From the NCBI GenBank assembly GCA_020284085.1, contig JACEVL010000019.1, forward strand, positions 3,890,822 to 3,954,821: a stretch of DNA of 64,000 nt, read 5' to 3'. The position numbers and the translations under genes are program-made. Shown one piece after another: positions 22,279 to 34,905 of this stretch (position 1 is the stretch's first letter; each line of letters begins with the position of its first letter). Origin of the DNA: Aporrectodea caliginosa (taxonomy: Eukaryota > Annelida > Clitellata > Crassiclitellata > Lumbricidae). The notes below the pieces were generated by a model. The model was given only the letters and a program-made list of their open reading frames with translations. It did not search any database and had not been told where the DNA came from.

Positions 22279-23816
22279 CTGCTATCCAGATCGCCACCTA
22301 CAAAATCAAGTCTACACAGATAACCATCATACGTCATTTATGAACAATACGGTGACCAAACCAATCTTCAAAACACATTGTAATATGCATAGGGATATTA
22401 AGCGGCACTGTGCAAGAGCTAAATAAGACCCACATGAGAAATCTCCAATAACAAATAAGTAAATTTTGTTGTCAAGAAAATCACCTCCGATTCACTTGTG
22501 ACGTTGGTGATATACAAATTCCACAGTAACATGTATGTATTATCAGCAAGTGATTAGCTGTAACACAAAATTGTGTTGACACTTTTGATCACAATGCAAC
22601 ACCTTTGGCATTTCTCGATGTTAGCACCCTAAATTGATATTTATCATTTATAAATAGGCTAATTCACTCTTTATTGGTACTATGTGTCAACACACTTAAT
22701 AGGCTCAATATATTCCACAGCTTATCATCTGTGCCAAACAGTAGTAACAACAATTTGATAATTTACATACACATTCACGATATGATCATACAACTAATCA
22801 TTGAAAACTTATAGAAACGAAGCAACACAATTATTTTTTATAACAAATCAAATGTATTGCCACTAAAGTCTAAAGATAGCTAATTCTTAATCATCAGTAT
22901 AGTTTAGAACAAGACATAATTATTTGTTGACTGATATCAAATAAAACTGGATGATACATGCTGACATCAAGAAACATAACTTACTCTGTCGACTGCAAGT
23001 AATGATATCATAAATAACGAGAATAATAAAAGTTCATACATTGGTCGATCTGTGTATCATATCTCCTATGAGGCATCCTCTTCATCGCTTGACAAGGAGC
23101 AAACAAAACACACAGAATGACTTGTCATTTTTACATGATCATGTATTTATATGATTACCTCATAATTAAAGTTGTGTTCAACTAAGGTTGACCTACATTT
23201 GTTCGAAATAGTGCAGCAATCCTACGCAGTTAAAATTAAGTCAGTTTACAAAAATGAATTTAAGATTATTGTATGATGCAGTGGGGTCGCTAGGGTTGGT
23301 TTCACCCAGTGTAGTAAACTCATGGCGTCACCCCCATGGACCTCCTCCCATACCAGACCATACAGAATCCTTAGTAATGTTTTTAAAATTAAATGTAAAC
23401 TGCATAGTTTTATATTTTATTAATTATTTTAAAAATTATAAGCCACAACTTTTAGCCAAGAGTAGTCTAGCAAAACAATTACTTTTTACTAGTAAATAAA
23501 TGTTTTTGTGTTGCATAAAACTGGCCAGAAATTAATCACATCACCTGTAAATACAGCAAAACACACAAAACTTAAATGACTGATATGCAAACAAGACAAG
23601 CAAAGACTAATGAGCATAACAAATAGGGGGTTTCAAAAGAATTTGACATGGACTGGCACAGAAGCTGGCAAAAAGCATTTATTGTACATGGGGGCTTAAT
23701 ATGCTATATAGCCGTTATCATAAAAAACAACAATTTCATATACAGAGTCCCCTAACAACTGATGGAAACACGTACAGGCAATGCAGGAACCAATCGGAAT
23801 CAGGCACATATTATAC

Positions 23817-24464
23817 CAGGGATGACGAACCTTTTTTAAGATGCATGTCAAAATGCGACTAAAACATTTTTTTAAATATGTACTGTCGCGTGCCCCTTGG
23901 AATTTTTCAGTCTATAATTGTTTTTCTCATGCAGGTTTTAATTGACAAAACGTAATTAAAAATGAATGAAAAGACATTATTTAAAGGATAAATCTTCTGC
24001 GGCGGAAAATTCTGCCGCAGAAGTAAAATTTTCGACACAATTCTGCGGCGGAAGACCTTTGCGAATGCGCAACCTTCGGCGCATGCTCATTGTTCAAAAT
24101 GCGTTACTTCCTATAAATTGGCGTCGTGAGTGTCGGTTAGGGTCAGTTTAGGCGTTGTGACGGTCGTTTAGGGTTAGGGTCAGGGTTAGAGTCGTTTTTA
24201 GATAAAATGTGAAAAAATTTCCGCCGCAGAAGTAAGTTTTCGCGGATTGCGTGGCGGCAATTTCCGCCGCAGAAGCACCACGCTTATTTAAAAGATGGTT
24301 TTAGATTGGTGTTACAATAAAGTCCTTTATACAAGAAAATGTGGATTCCTACAGTGATTTTCTATTTCTAAGTTTGAAATTTTGTGGGACGCTCCAAATT
24401 CCGTGTCCAACAAATTAGAGCGCCTGTCACTTTGGGCACGCATGCCATAGGTTCGCCATCCCTG
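23817..24464. mobile_element. Non-autonomous hAT-type element, interrupted by a MITE
   Basis: Termini CAGGGATGACGAACCT (left) and, read as complement, CAGGGATGGCGAACCT (right) match the CAGGG..GG.CAACC style of hAT ends. The 8-bp flanks TATTATAC and TGTTACAG are similar (5 of 8) but no longer identical. The interior is non-coding and holds the 9-bp-TSD MITE at 23986-24283. Confidence 0.7.
23986..24283. mobile_element. MITE with 9-bp target duplication, copy 2
   Basis: Same ends as 16542-16871 (GGATAAATCTTCTGCGGCGG and CCGCCGCAGAAGCACCACGC), flanked by TTATTTAAA at 23977-23985 and 24284-24292. It is inserted inside the hAT-type element, so it is the younger insertion. Confidence 0.9.
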
Positions 24465-24854
24465 TGTTACAGTCAAACCCTAACCCGTGCAGTCCATAAC
24501 GCTAACCTAATCTCCGTCGTGACTATCCGTATCTGACCACAAATTAGATACAGCCTCTGCGTAAACTGTTGATATATAGATATTGGTTCATTAGTATAAT
24601 AAAATAAATAAATATAGCGTAATCTTACTTTTCACACAAACAAATCGCGATCTCCAAAATACTTGTGCATTCAACCATCGCTTACAAAATGGCGGACATT
24701 GGCGGTATTAATACGAATACCGCTAGAAGGCGCCAACAACGCGGTGTGCGCCAGACGGTTCCCGTACGCAAACCGTTGACAAAAACCGTCAGAAAACCGT
24801 ACCGGCTACACCGGATAAATCACACACGGGACCCGTACGGTCGTGTTTGCTGGG

Positions 24855-25190
24855 AAGTCCGGACCCGAATTTCCACGCGCTTCTCCTGTGAGCCTTCAGA
24901 AATGGATGTCTGTTAGGTCAACCGCATGGAATATTCTTCTTTCGGACGATTTGAACAACATCTACAATCATCTCCTCATGAACAATGCACGGACATCTTA
25001 GACCTTATCCTGTGATGTGATGCCTGTCAAGTTAACCGCGTGGAATATTCTTTGTCTGGATTATTTTAACACCTACTAATTATCACCTCCTCATGGCAGC
25101 ACGTGTTTGGTAACAACTAAGAACGGAGAGTCCGGACCCGAATTTCCACGAGCTTCTCCTGTGAGCCTTTCAGAGGCGGACTATAAAGAT
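24855..25190 (+). repeat. Tandem ~165 bp repeat, distal part
   Basis: Continuation of the array at 20028-20347. It includes an uninterrupted copy of the insertion site of the 4.5 kb element (about 25110-25140). Confidence 0.8.
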
Positions 25191-25394
25191 TCGAGCAGCA
25201 CAACATCTGTTGCCAAGAAATGCACGGATGCAGTCTTATGCATTATGTGTAGACATTGTAGCATCGGCTACCAATGAACTTGCCATTCTTCGAACAGTTT
25301 ACCATCTTTAAAGCGAGCGTCAGTAGCGCTTGTAGTAGCTGCTAATAGCTGACGGGCCGTTTTTGGGCTTTTCCTGATTAAGTAGACAGTTTTG

Positions 25395-25824
25395 GGTAAT
25401 CCTGGCACTGGCGGTCCCAAATTATTCAATGAAAGAAATCAACAGAGACCGCCGCTTTCTTATAGTTTCGCTAAAATGTGCTATATATTCTCACGAATCC
25501 AGCTTCTAACTACTGAAAACATTATTTTCATCCAGCTTCTATTGAATAGAAAGTTAGTTTCATCCATGCAACCAGCTTGGTATCCAGCTTGTATTTACGG
25601 AAGAAATTATTTTAATCAATCCAGCTTCTAGGGCCTATTTCAACACAGGAATATTTTCATCAATCCCACTTCCATTTAGGGAAAGAGTTTTTTTCATCAA
25701 TCCAGCTTCGATTTAGCGATAAAGTTTTTTCATCAATCCAGCTTCCATTTTGAAGTGACAATATCAAATAACTTTGTCGACTTCTTTCATTGAATAATTT
25801 GGGACCGCCAGTGCCAGGATTACC
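25395..25824. mobile_element. Inverted-repeat element with ~38 bp minisatellite, copy 2
   Basis: Perfect terminal inverted repeats of about 43 bp start GGTAATCCTGGCACTGGCGG and end in its complement at 25824. The 8-bp CAGTTTTG flanks both sides (25387-25394, 25825-25832). The interior is a degenerate tandem array around AATCCAGCTTCTATTT. A TAGGGCCTA variant occurs in one unit at 25629-25637. Confidence 0.9.
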
Positions 25825-25832
25825 CAGTTTTG

Positions 25833-26175
25833 TTCAGCGTTCTAGAAGTAGCTTGCTACCAACAACGCTATATAAATCGTCGTAATTACAATTACAATCC
25901 TCTTCAGTCCTCACTAATACAAGTATGTGCAATTTACGACATGACAATAATTGTCAAATAAATATTATTTATTACAAATCTAAGAACATAATTAAATATA
26001 CATACGCCAATCATAAAAATAACGAAAGAAAACAAAACAAGAAATATTCAGGATAAATGAAACTCTTTATTAAGCATAAATTATCTTTTGTAATGACCAA
26101 ACATAACATCCAACACTCAATCTAAGTACGATAAGCTAATTATATTCATTAATACGGTACATTATGGATGTACAT
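25833..26175. other. Non-coding; LINE-like tail near 25865-25900
   Basis: CGCTATATAAATCG followed by AATTACAATTACAAT near 25870-25900 resembles the 3' tail at 26176-26280. The start of the repeat shared with 11940-12180 lies near 26090. Confidence 0.45.
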
Positions 26176-26280
26176 CTTAGCGCCTGAAAATCTCCCTTTA
26201 CCAGTGAAGAGACTGGCTCGGGTCGGGAGCGCCTCTGTTTTGAGTGGCGCTATATAAATGCTTGATTACAATTACAATTA
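26176..26280 (+). mobile_element. L2/CR1-like LINE 3' tail inserted in an older repeat
   Basis: The sequence ending GGCGCTATATAAATGC plus (AATTAC)n interrupts the repeat shared between 26090-26360 and 11940-12180; the latter lacks it. Similar ends (GAGGCGCTTTATAAATG plus a tandem tail) occur on the LINE at 48625-49345. Confidence 0.65.
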
Positions 26281-26888
26281 CAATTACAATGACAATAGTC
26301 TAAGTATAAAGTGCCTAATAACTGCACTGTTAAATATCAAGTTCAGCAGAAGTATCCGTTACGCTAAATTTAATAAATTTAACAATAAAAGTGTCAAGTA
26401 TTTGAATCCAGGAACGAAATGCTGTATTGCGTTTTTAGTAATTATAGAATAAGAATTCATTTTGATGACCTGCAGCAAATCCACAGTCTTACAATTATGC
26501 AAGACGATGGCAACACATCAGTTATGTGGTGTATACATGTATAAGGAGTAACCTCTGGATTCGCTACATCAGAATGCTACTATCTAAGTATTCTGAAATG
26601 AAACTGGTACAGAGTAACTATTAGGGTGGTTCATGGTCACATGGTAAAACATGAAGTTCAAGCTAGCGTCCAAGATACCCCCTCAGTTTTTTACACCTGT
26701 TAATAGTATCATTCTGGCAAAATTTCAGCTTCCTACTCCAATTGGAAGACGGTGCTCACGGACCCTCCCTCTGTACCCCCTTTACCATATAGGCCTAGTC
26801 CGATCGGTTAGAAAATACGCATAACGTCTTGAAATCTTCAATTATGATAAGATTATTAATTTACCAATATACACAGACAGTAGTTATA

Positions 26889-27780
26889 TCATGTTAGCAA
26901 TATTATTTGCTGCAAGGAAACATATAAACAATCAACAACTGTCAAATGATGGCCCAAGAAGTATGTCAGCAATGCATGTATAGAAGAATTCTTCGTAGTA
27001 TCAGTGGGAACAGCCGTTCTGTTTGCCTCAAACACTTGCAGAAGAAAGGCAACAACTTTCCTCATCATGTGGAGGAGGCTGCTGAATTCTTCAAAGATCT
27101 TGACACCGTGTTCGACTGACACGCAGTGCTCCGATCCATTTCTTTCCATGTTGAATGTTGATATTCTGCGTTCTAACGCCTGGTCTGCGTTCTCACGTCT
27201 CGTGGAAGGATGAGAAATGAAACACCTACTTCAGAGACTTGAGTAGCTTTGATTTTTGTAACAAAATTGCTTCTTTGTAGCAAAATCTCTTAAGCTTGCT
27301 ACCTCATGAAGTCTGTTTGCCCTACCTCTCACATTCCGTTCAATGGACTCAATGGACAATCTGCACAATCTTCATCTTCTGCCATTTCCTTCCAGCCTCA
27401 TTGTTGAGGCAGGTGATGGTGGATTCACGGAAATTTTCTGTTTCAGAATTTGGCTCCAGAGATTTGTCATATGTCACATTTCCCAAGCAGCCTTAAAACT
27501 CTTGAATACTGGTATGTTTAGATAACTTAAAGGCTCAAAAGTGAAATCCATAGCTAAGATTAGTTCCAACTTCCATGAAAGGGTGCCATCAAGCCAATCG
27601 CAGGAGCTCTCGGCCAATTATATTTTTCAGAAGAACACATGCTCCATTCAAGCGACCAGTGTTCACAGAAGTAGTGTCAAAGCTCATGACTTAAACTTTT
27701 TCAGTCAACTTCTATGCTTCCAGCAGATCATAAATAGATTTGGCTTCATTAAGTCCTCTTCCAGAGGCCAACTTTAGAAT
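26889..27780 (-). pseudogene. Decayed transposase-like coding region in the 1.8 kb element
   Basis: Minus-strand frames include SEGDKDNLLGILKLAS, then VMSFDTTSVNTGRLNGAC with VLLKNIIGRELLRLA, then an open frame at 26889-27149. The FDTT..NTG..NGAC motif resembles uncharacterised transposon-like proteins I recall from marine invertebrates; its first Asp could be a DDE-type acidic residue. Several stops and frame breaks make it inactive. Confidence 0.45.
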
Positions 27781-27940
27781 TCCTAGCAGGTTATCCTTGT
27801 CACCTTCAGAAACCAGCACTGGTAAGCGGTTAAGTGCTTTCAAAAATCTCGGAAAGCAGTTTACCAACCCTGTTAACCACCAAGGGACAATCTGGTATAG
27901 ATTCGCCTATTACGGAATCAGCATATTCATTTTTAGCTTT

Positions 27941-27985
27941 GTATGTATGTATGTATGTATGTATGTATGTATTTATATATATATA
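27941..27985. repeat. (TATG)n microsatellite
   Basis: About eight TATG units followed by a TA-rich run, inside the 1.8 kb element. Confidence 0.9.
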
Positions 27986-28540
27986 ATATCTGTACATATA
28001 TACATATATTGTTTGTATGTATAATTATATCAATGTATGAAATGCTGCAGAATGCAGATGAAATGCAATCAAAGATATGAATTCTGGAAGTATGTGTTGC
28101 ATAAACAGTACCGTTTGTACATATGAACGAAAATAAATTCCAGTACAATGTCTGGTAATGAACAGGAAGTAGACAGCAAAATCTGTAATAAGAACTGTCC
28201 AATGAGTCCTAAATATAAAAGCTAGTAAGAGAACATAACTGCATAATTCCATAAGAAATTACCAAGATGATCACAATTTGTAACACATTCATTTTGCTTT
28301 TACATGAAGATTACAATGGTGTAAGTTTATGTCATTGAGCACCGTCTTCCAGTTGGAGTAGGAAGCTGAAATTTTGCCAGGATAATACAAATAACAAGTG
28401 TAAAAAATGTAGGGGTATCTTGGCCCCTAGCTTGACTTTTATGTTTTAGAACCACCCTAGTAACTATTCATGTATACATTGTATATATGTAGGCCTACCT
28501 AGCACTTCTAAAGCTATTTTATATCAGATTACAGTTGTTT

Positions 28541-29650
<1,110 letters not shown>

Positions 29651-29660
29651 GTTCTTTGAT

Positions 29661-30347
<687 letters not shown>

Positions 30348-30479
30348 GAAAGCCATCTTGTGACGGGTTTAGAAGGTCACCGAAGACAGGTATTAAGACG
30401 GCGACCCAGTCCAATGTGAGGGTTACGGTTTTCCTGAGCTGTTCGGCGAAATCATGAGCATTGCTTGAAGGTGCAGTGA

Positions 30480-31205
30480 ACAGATCAGAATCAATAAGCA
30501 ACTGACAGAACTGACCAGAATCTACAGTAACTGTGATGTAACGTTAAACGTGCCTCACAGATTGAGGATTCCAGGAGGTTCTTACTTTACACAGAAGTAG
30601 CTCGTGATCAGATATGAGACCAGCGTCACTGACCTGTATATCGTAAACAGTTGTCCTATCGTCAGAAGCAAGGACATCGATTAGGTTAACTCATCGAGTC
30701 GGTTTACATTGAAAAACTGACGAAGGCCGTAGATGGTGAAGATATCGGCTGGGTCTTCGTTGATATGACCATCAAACCCACCGAAGTTCAGATCTCCACA
30801 CAACAGCTACTCTGCTACTAACCACGATGTAGATGGGCGATATTAGAGTCGCAAGGTCGTTGTAGAATCCACAGACTGGACCAGGAGGGTGGCAGATGTT
30901 GGCGACTGTGATGGATGATGACGAACTTAATTCCGAGTCAAACAAACTGAACTGTATATGGGGTAAAGACAAAACGATTCTTTTCGGCTGTGTATGTTGA
31001 TGTCTGTTGAGGACTTGAAGATGATAGCGAGTCCTCCACCAACAATGGAGCGACCGGAGGTTCCGCAGCGGTGGACGTAGAGAGTGGAAATGCATCCGGA
31101 GCAATGTCTCTCTTGATGCATTTTAGTGTTTTGGCACAGTGCATATAATGTCAAGATGTTCGTCTATGATCAGGTCGTGTATGATGACAGATCGCTGACC
31201 GAATA
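30480..31205 (-). pseudogene. CR1-like LINE endonuclease domain, frame-broken
   Basis: Pieces of an AP-endonuclease domain in correct order on the minus strand: IDEHLDIICT (31170), GGLAIIFKSSTDINI (about 31050-31000), IYRPPG-like HPPGPVCGFYNDLATLIS (about 30860), a catalytic-type DLNFGGFDGHI (about 30780), and near 30630 VSDAGLISDHELLLCK, whose SDH is the catalytic histidine motif. Frameshifts separate the pieces. It abuts the right arm of the inverted duplication with no gap. Confidence 0.8.
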
Positions 31206-31333
31206 AATTCAGATTATTGTCAAAGTATTCAGAAATGAAATTGTCACAAGGTAACTTTTCATGCACTTCTACAGCACCTTTTCTTTATCACAAATTACGA
31301 TTGTTTTCCACTGTAATTATGTGGCATCATGAT

Positions 31334-32353
31334 TCAGTGCAGGTCAACAACTAAATTGTCAGGTGGAACAAATCGATGAATAGAACAATGCTCCAGAAAT
31401 TCCTTTTCTGATTCAAGCAATTCCTCACATATACCACATCCAAAAGATTTAGACAAAGAAGCTTTCGCATTCACAGTAGATTTGTATTTGCTAACACATG
31501 CACATTCTCCATCTCTTATTTTCGGCAAAAGACCTTCAATTTCAATAGGATTCGGATATATTTTCTCTGACAAACGTTCATTTGCTTTACAAATAACGCC
31601 TCTACCACAAAATGCGATGAAAAGATCAGATATTTTAGCAATGACTTCAATTCCCATTTCAATATCCTGTGGCTGTGTTCCTTTATTGAGCTTAAACGCT
31701 GAAGAACTGCTTTTGGTATTACGTTTACTGAGTTTGTCTTGCTTATCAGACGCATGAGTTCTTCTGTGTCTCTTTAGATTTTCAAATCGTGCAAATCCTT
31801 TATTACAAATCTCACATGCGTATGGTTTTTCTCCTGTATGAGTTCTCTTATGAAGTTGCAGGGCACTGCCCTGTGTAAATTGTTTCTTACATAACTGGCA
31901 CATGTATGGTTTTTCACCAGTATGGGTTCTCATGTGCACTTTCAGATAACCATGATTAGCAAATGATTTCTGGCATAAATGGTACCTGCATTGTATTTCA
32001 CCAGTATGGGTTCTCATGTGAGTTTTCAGATGACTACCTTGAACAAATGATTTCTGACATAATTGGCACCTGTATGGTTTTTCACCAGTATGAGTTCTCA
32101 TGTGTGTTTTCAGATAACCACATTCATTAAATGATTTCTGACAAAGCTGGCAGTTGTATGGTTTTTCACCAGTATGAGTTCTCGTGTGAGTTTTCAGATC
32201 AAAACCTTGCGCAAATGATTTCTGACATAACTGGCACTTGTGTGGTTTTTCACCAGGATGGGTTCTCATGTGAGTTTTCAGATGACTACCTTGAACAAAT
32301 GATTTCTGACATAACTGGCACCTGTATGGTTTTTCACCAGTATGAGTTCTCAT
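31334..32353 (-). CDS. C2H2 zinc-finger protein, 7 fingers plus C-terminal unit (locus 4)
   Basis: Sister of locus 1 in the other arm. The 339-residue frame opens inside a linker ([10 protein letters not shown]) and encodes seven fingers. The fifth has the same Cys-to-Tyr change as finger 12 of locus 1 (RYHLC). The shared ~130-residue tail with its terminal C-x2-C-x12-H-x3-H unit follows. Upstream fingers exist (to about 32520) but a single-base expansion in an A-run near 32500 puts them out of frame. The last finger's helix differs from locus 1 (ARFENLKRH versus ARSDNLKMH). No proper start is preserved, so a pseudogene or N-truncated gene is likely. Confidence 0.75.
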   Translation of the reverse strand: MRTHTGEKPYRCQLCQKSFVQGSHLKTHMRTHPGEKPHKCQLCQKSFAQGFDLKTHTRTHTGEKPYNCQLCQKSFNECGYLKTHMRTHTGEKPYRCQLCQKSFVQGSHLKTHMRTHTGEIQCRYHLCQKSFANHGYLKVHMRTHTGEKPYMCQLCKKQFTQGSALQLHKRTHTGEKPYACEICNKGFARFENLKRHRRTHASDKQDKLSKRNTKSSSSAFKLNKGTQPQDIEMGIEVIAKISDLFIAFCGRGVICKANERLSEKIYPNPIEIEGLLPKIRDGECACVSKYKSTVNAKASLSKSFGCGICEELLESEKEFLEHCSIHRFVPPDNLVVDLH

Positions 32354-32620
32354 GTGTGCTTTCAGATGACCACCTTCATTAAATGATTTCTGACAAAGCT
32401 GGCAGTTGTATGGTTTTTCACCAGTGTGAGTTCTCGTGTGAGATTTCAGATTGCTACCAGCAGCAAATGATTTCTGACAAAGCTGGCACTTGTCTGTTTT
32501 TTTTACCAGTATGAGTTCCCATGTGCCTTTTCATATTAAAATCCTGATCAAATTACTTCTGACATATCTGGCACTCACATTATTTTTCCCACGCATGGGT
32601 TCTGGTATTCACCATCAGGT
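32354..32620 (-). pseudogene. Frameshifted N-terminal fingers of locus 4
   Basis: Contains the MVNTRTHAWEK start relic (about 32600), stops matching those at 8779 and 8806 of locus 1, a run of eight A (minus strand) with one extra base, and a hybrid finger ([13 protein letters not shown]) joining the first half of locus 1 finger 1 to the second half of its finger 2. That hybrid marks an unequal-recombination deletion point. Confidence 0.8.
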
Positions 32621-34094
32621 TACTTACTTAATTGATAATTTAACTGTTTTGCTCCAGTATGAATTCTTTGATGATCATCTTGAGCAATTTGTTTCTGAAA
32701 TATTTCACATCTGTATCCTTTTTCTTAAAATGATTCGTACGTGATTTTCCATTCACCACAATCTAGATGAAGTTTGGATTTCTATGGCTTTTAAAAAACA
32801 CTAATTTTTGCACACAATTCAAAATTAACAAAGCTTGTGTGAAAGTCTCTGAAATTGTTGTTGTCATAGCCTTTCCAACACACCAGCAGTGTCCAGTTTC
32901 ACATTATCTACGACTTCATTTAAGTTTGCCTTTCATATGTTTATAAGAAGAATTCATGTTTCATCTGTCGTAGTAGTTATTTCCGAAGTACAGGAAGAAT
33001 AAGTCACACGGGAAAATACTCTATGACGAAATACTGAAGCTATCCAAACATTGCATAAGAGAGCACCTTTATGCTATTGCTCAGTACATCTTTTTAACTG
33101 AAGATGAAATAGTTGACTGCAATGTTCTTGATGAAGAGGAATTAGATTCAGAGCTTTTCTTACAACTGAATTTTGAAGAATGTAGCTTGTCGTCTTTGTG
33201 CACTTCCTACAAATAACAGTACAAACTTAATTTTTATATGTTTTAAAAATGCAGAATATAATTCCATTGCTGCTCATTGGAGTAGAATGACTGCTATGTA
33301 TTCGTATTGAATGACCAGTTAGTAATAATGGGAAGGCACAGTTTCAGGAATTCGTTAACTAATTTTCGGCTAAGATGTTGACTTGCGTAAATCGTTTATG
33401 TTACAGCTCTGTTTCAAAACAGAGTTACCTGAATCGACTTAGAAGTAAACCAGTCAATGAAAAAGTCAACTAAAGAATGTGATTTCTAAATCACATCATA
33501 TCATATCTTTGTACTAGTTTTCAAAAGTAGCACAACTAAAACTTGGCAAATTTGTGCACAAGCTCTTATGTAATAATTACTTTATATAAGATGTTGTTTC
33601 AAAACTGACAACTGAAATATTAGCACAACTAAACTTAAGTAATTTGTTAACAGGCTAACGTATCATAATTATTTTAAAGAGGATATGATTCAAAACTAAT
33701 AACTGAAATATGTACAAAGCACATCAGAGATAAAATGGACAAAAGTCTTAAATGTTTGGATTATGCTGCCGTTTAATAAATGAAATAGATTATATTTAGC
33801 TCCATCACCCGTCTTTCTGGCTCTTTGACACTGGATACGTGAATCTCCCGGGAAGGACTTTGTCGTCCACCATACTCTTTGCTTCAACTGCCCACCATGA
33901 TACCAGGCTCAAAGAGACACTTGATGTTTCATTTACCGACTCCAAAGATGCAGAACGACGGACGATGGAGAATATCAGCATTTGAAATATTGTAATATTG
34001 CAAAAAACTTCTGGAGGGAGGAAACGGAAACCACATTATACCTGTCAAATCCGTTTTTTGCAGGAGATGAACCAGGTCCTCCTTCTGTCGTTAA
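32621..34094. other. Upstream flank of locus 4, non-coding
   Basis: Counterpart of 7831-8629 and resembles the flank of locus 2; no protein recognised. Relative to the left arm there are several small indels near 32930-32960. Confidence 0.45.
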
Positions 34095-34905
34095 TCAGCG
34101 AAACCTCTGTCCACAGCAATTCATCTGAGGAATATTCGAACAATGCAGAGCTATAAAGTTAGCAAAAGTAATCACTGAAAACGGAGATCTAACGGTTGAT
34201 GGAAGGATGATGGAGATTTCAAGTGATGGAGTATTCTGAATTATATACTCGGGAGGAAATGAGCACCAGACAGAAGTCGCGCTGCAGCTGGAAAGGACTG
34301 TAGCAGATTGTGTCACCAGTTCGAGATACATGGAGACAGAATTATGGCTGCCAAATTAAGGGCAGAACCAGAGTTAGGGAAATCTCCAAATGAAGAAGGT
34401 CTGGCGAGTCTGCACGGTGGATCAGATAATTGCCTTAATATTGGCAGCGCTTGAAAATGTGGATGATGGAGCAAAGGTTGGGGGGGGGAGTCATATGAAG
34501 GCCATAACATTTACAGGTGATCAGAAAAGGGTAGCTGGTACCAATGCTGGACTGCAGAGAATAATGGATGCCTTGAGCAAAACATGTGAAGAATAGAATG
34601 TGAGGATAACTATAAAATGAAAGAAAGATGAAGAGATTCACAAAATATGAAGGAAAAGAATAACTTTTGTCATCGGGGGATGCAGAGTTGCAGCAAGTCT
34701 ACCAGTTTTGGAAGTTGATGATTGCAGATGCTACACCGAGATTAAGAGAAGAATTGCAATGGGAAAGAAAGCATTCTGGAAAATAGGAAAGATTAAAGAA
34801 AATAATCGTGAAAGCCCTCTTATGGAGCATGACACAATATGGATTGGAGACATGGACTGCTGGAAAGGCAGACATCAAGTGGGTTCGCTTTGGTTAGAGT
34901 CATAG
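34095..34905 (+). pseudogene. RTE-like LINE relic (endonuclease and RT pieces), right arm
   Basis: Plus-strand frames give, in order, IYSGGNEHQTEVALQLERTV (endonuclease; preceded by a stop), then ITFTGDQKRVAGTNAGLQRI, corresponding to the FADDQ...AGTE.GLQ reverse transcriptase segment (the YADD/FADD Asp pair is degraded), then EVDDCRCYTEIKRRIAMGKK. Deletions and frameshifts separate the blocks. It is the sister of 7017-7830. Confidence 0.75.

Larger units (their letters stand above)
20348..24854. mobile_element. 4.5 kb DNA element with CCCAGC...GCTGGG termini
   Basis: Comparison with the intact repeat at 25110-25140 shows that the sequence between AACGGA (20347) and AGTCCGG (24856) is an insertion. 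Its ends are inverted: CCCAGCCAACAC at the left and, read as complement, CCCAGCAAACAC at the right, followed on both sides by ACGGG(A/T)-type GC-rich words. The target duplication is short or unclear. Inside are a 295-bp palindrome, a minus-strand DUF4806-like coding relic, and a nested hAT-type element itself carrying a MITE. The superfamily was not recognised. Confidence 0.75.
26623..28458. mobile_element. DNA transposon with ~150-bp inverted repeats and 10-bp TSD
   Basis: Ends AGGGTGGTTC and GAACCACCCT are perfectly inverted, and similarity continues for about 150 bp (CAAAATTTCAGCTTCCTACT in both). AGTAACTATT flanks both sides (26613-26622, 28459-28468). The paralogous flank near 31230-31260 has the site undivided, which confirms insertion. 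Minus-strand coding remnants are inside. The 9-10-bp duplication would fit Mutator-like elements, but the protein motifs were not matched to that family. Confidence 0.85.

Noticed and set aside
24665..24916. 83-residue ORF with an Arg-rich sequence
   Set aside because: It spans the GC-rich terminal repeat of the 4.5 kb element and its flank; no family, frame accidental.
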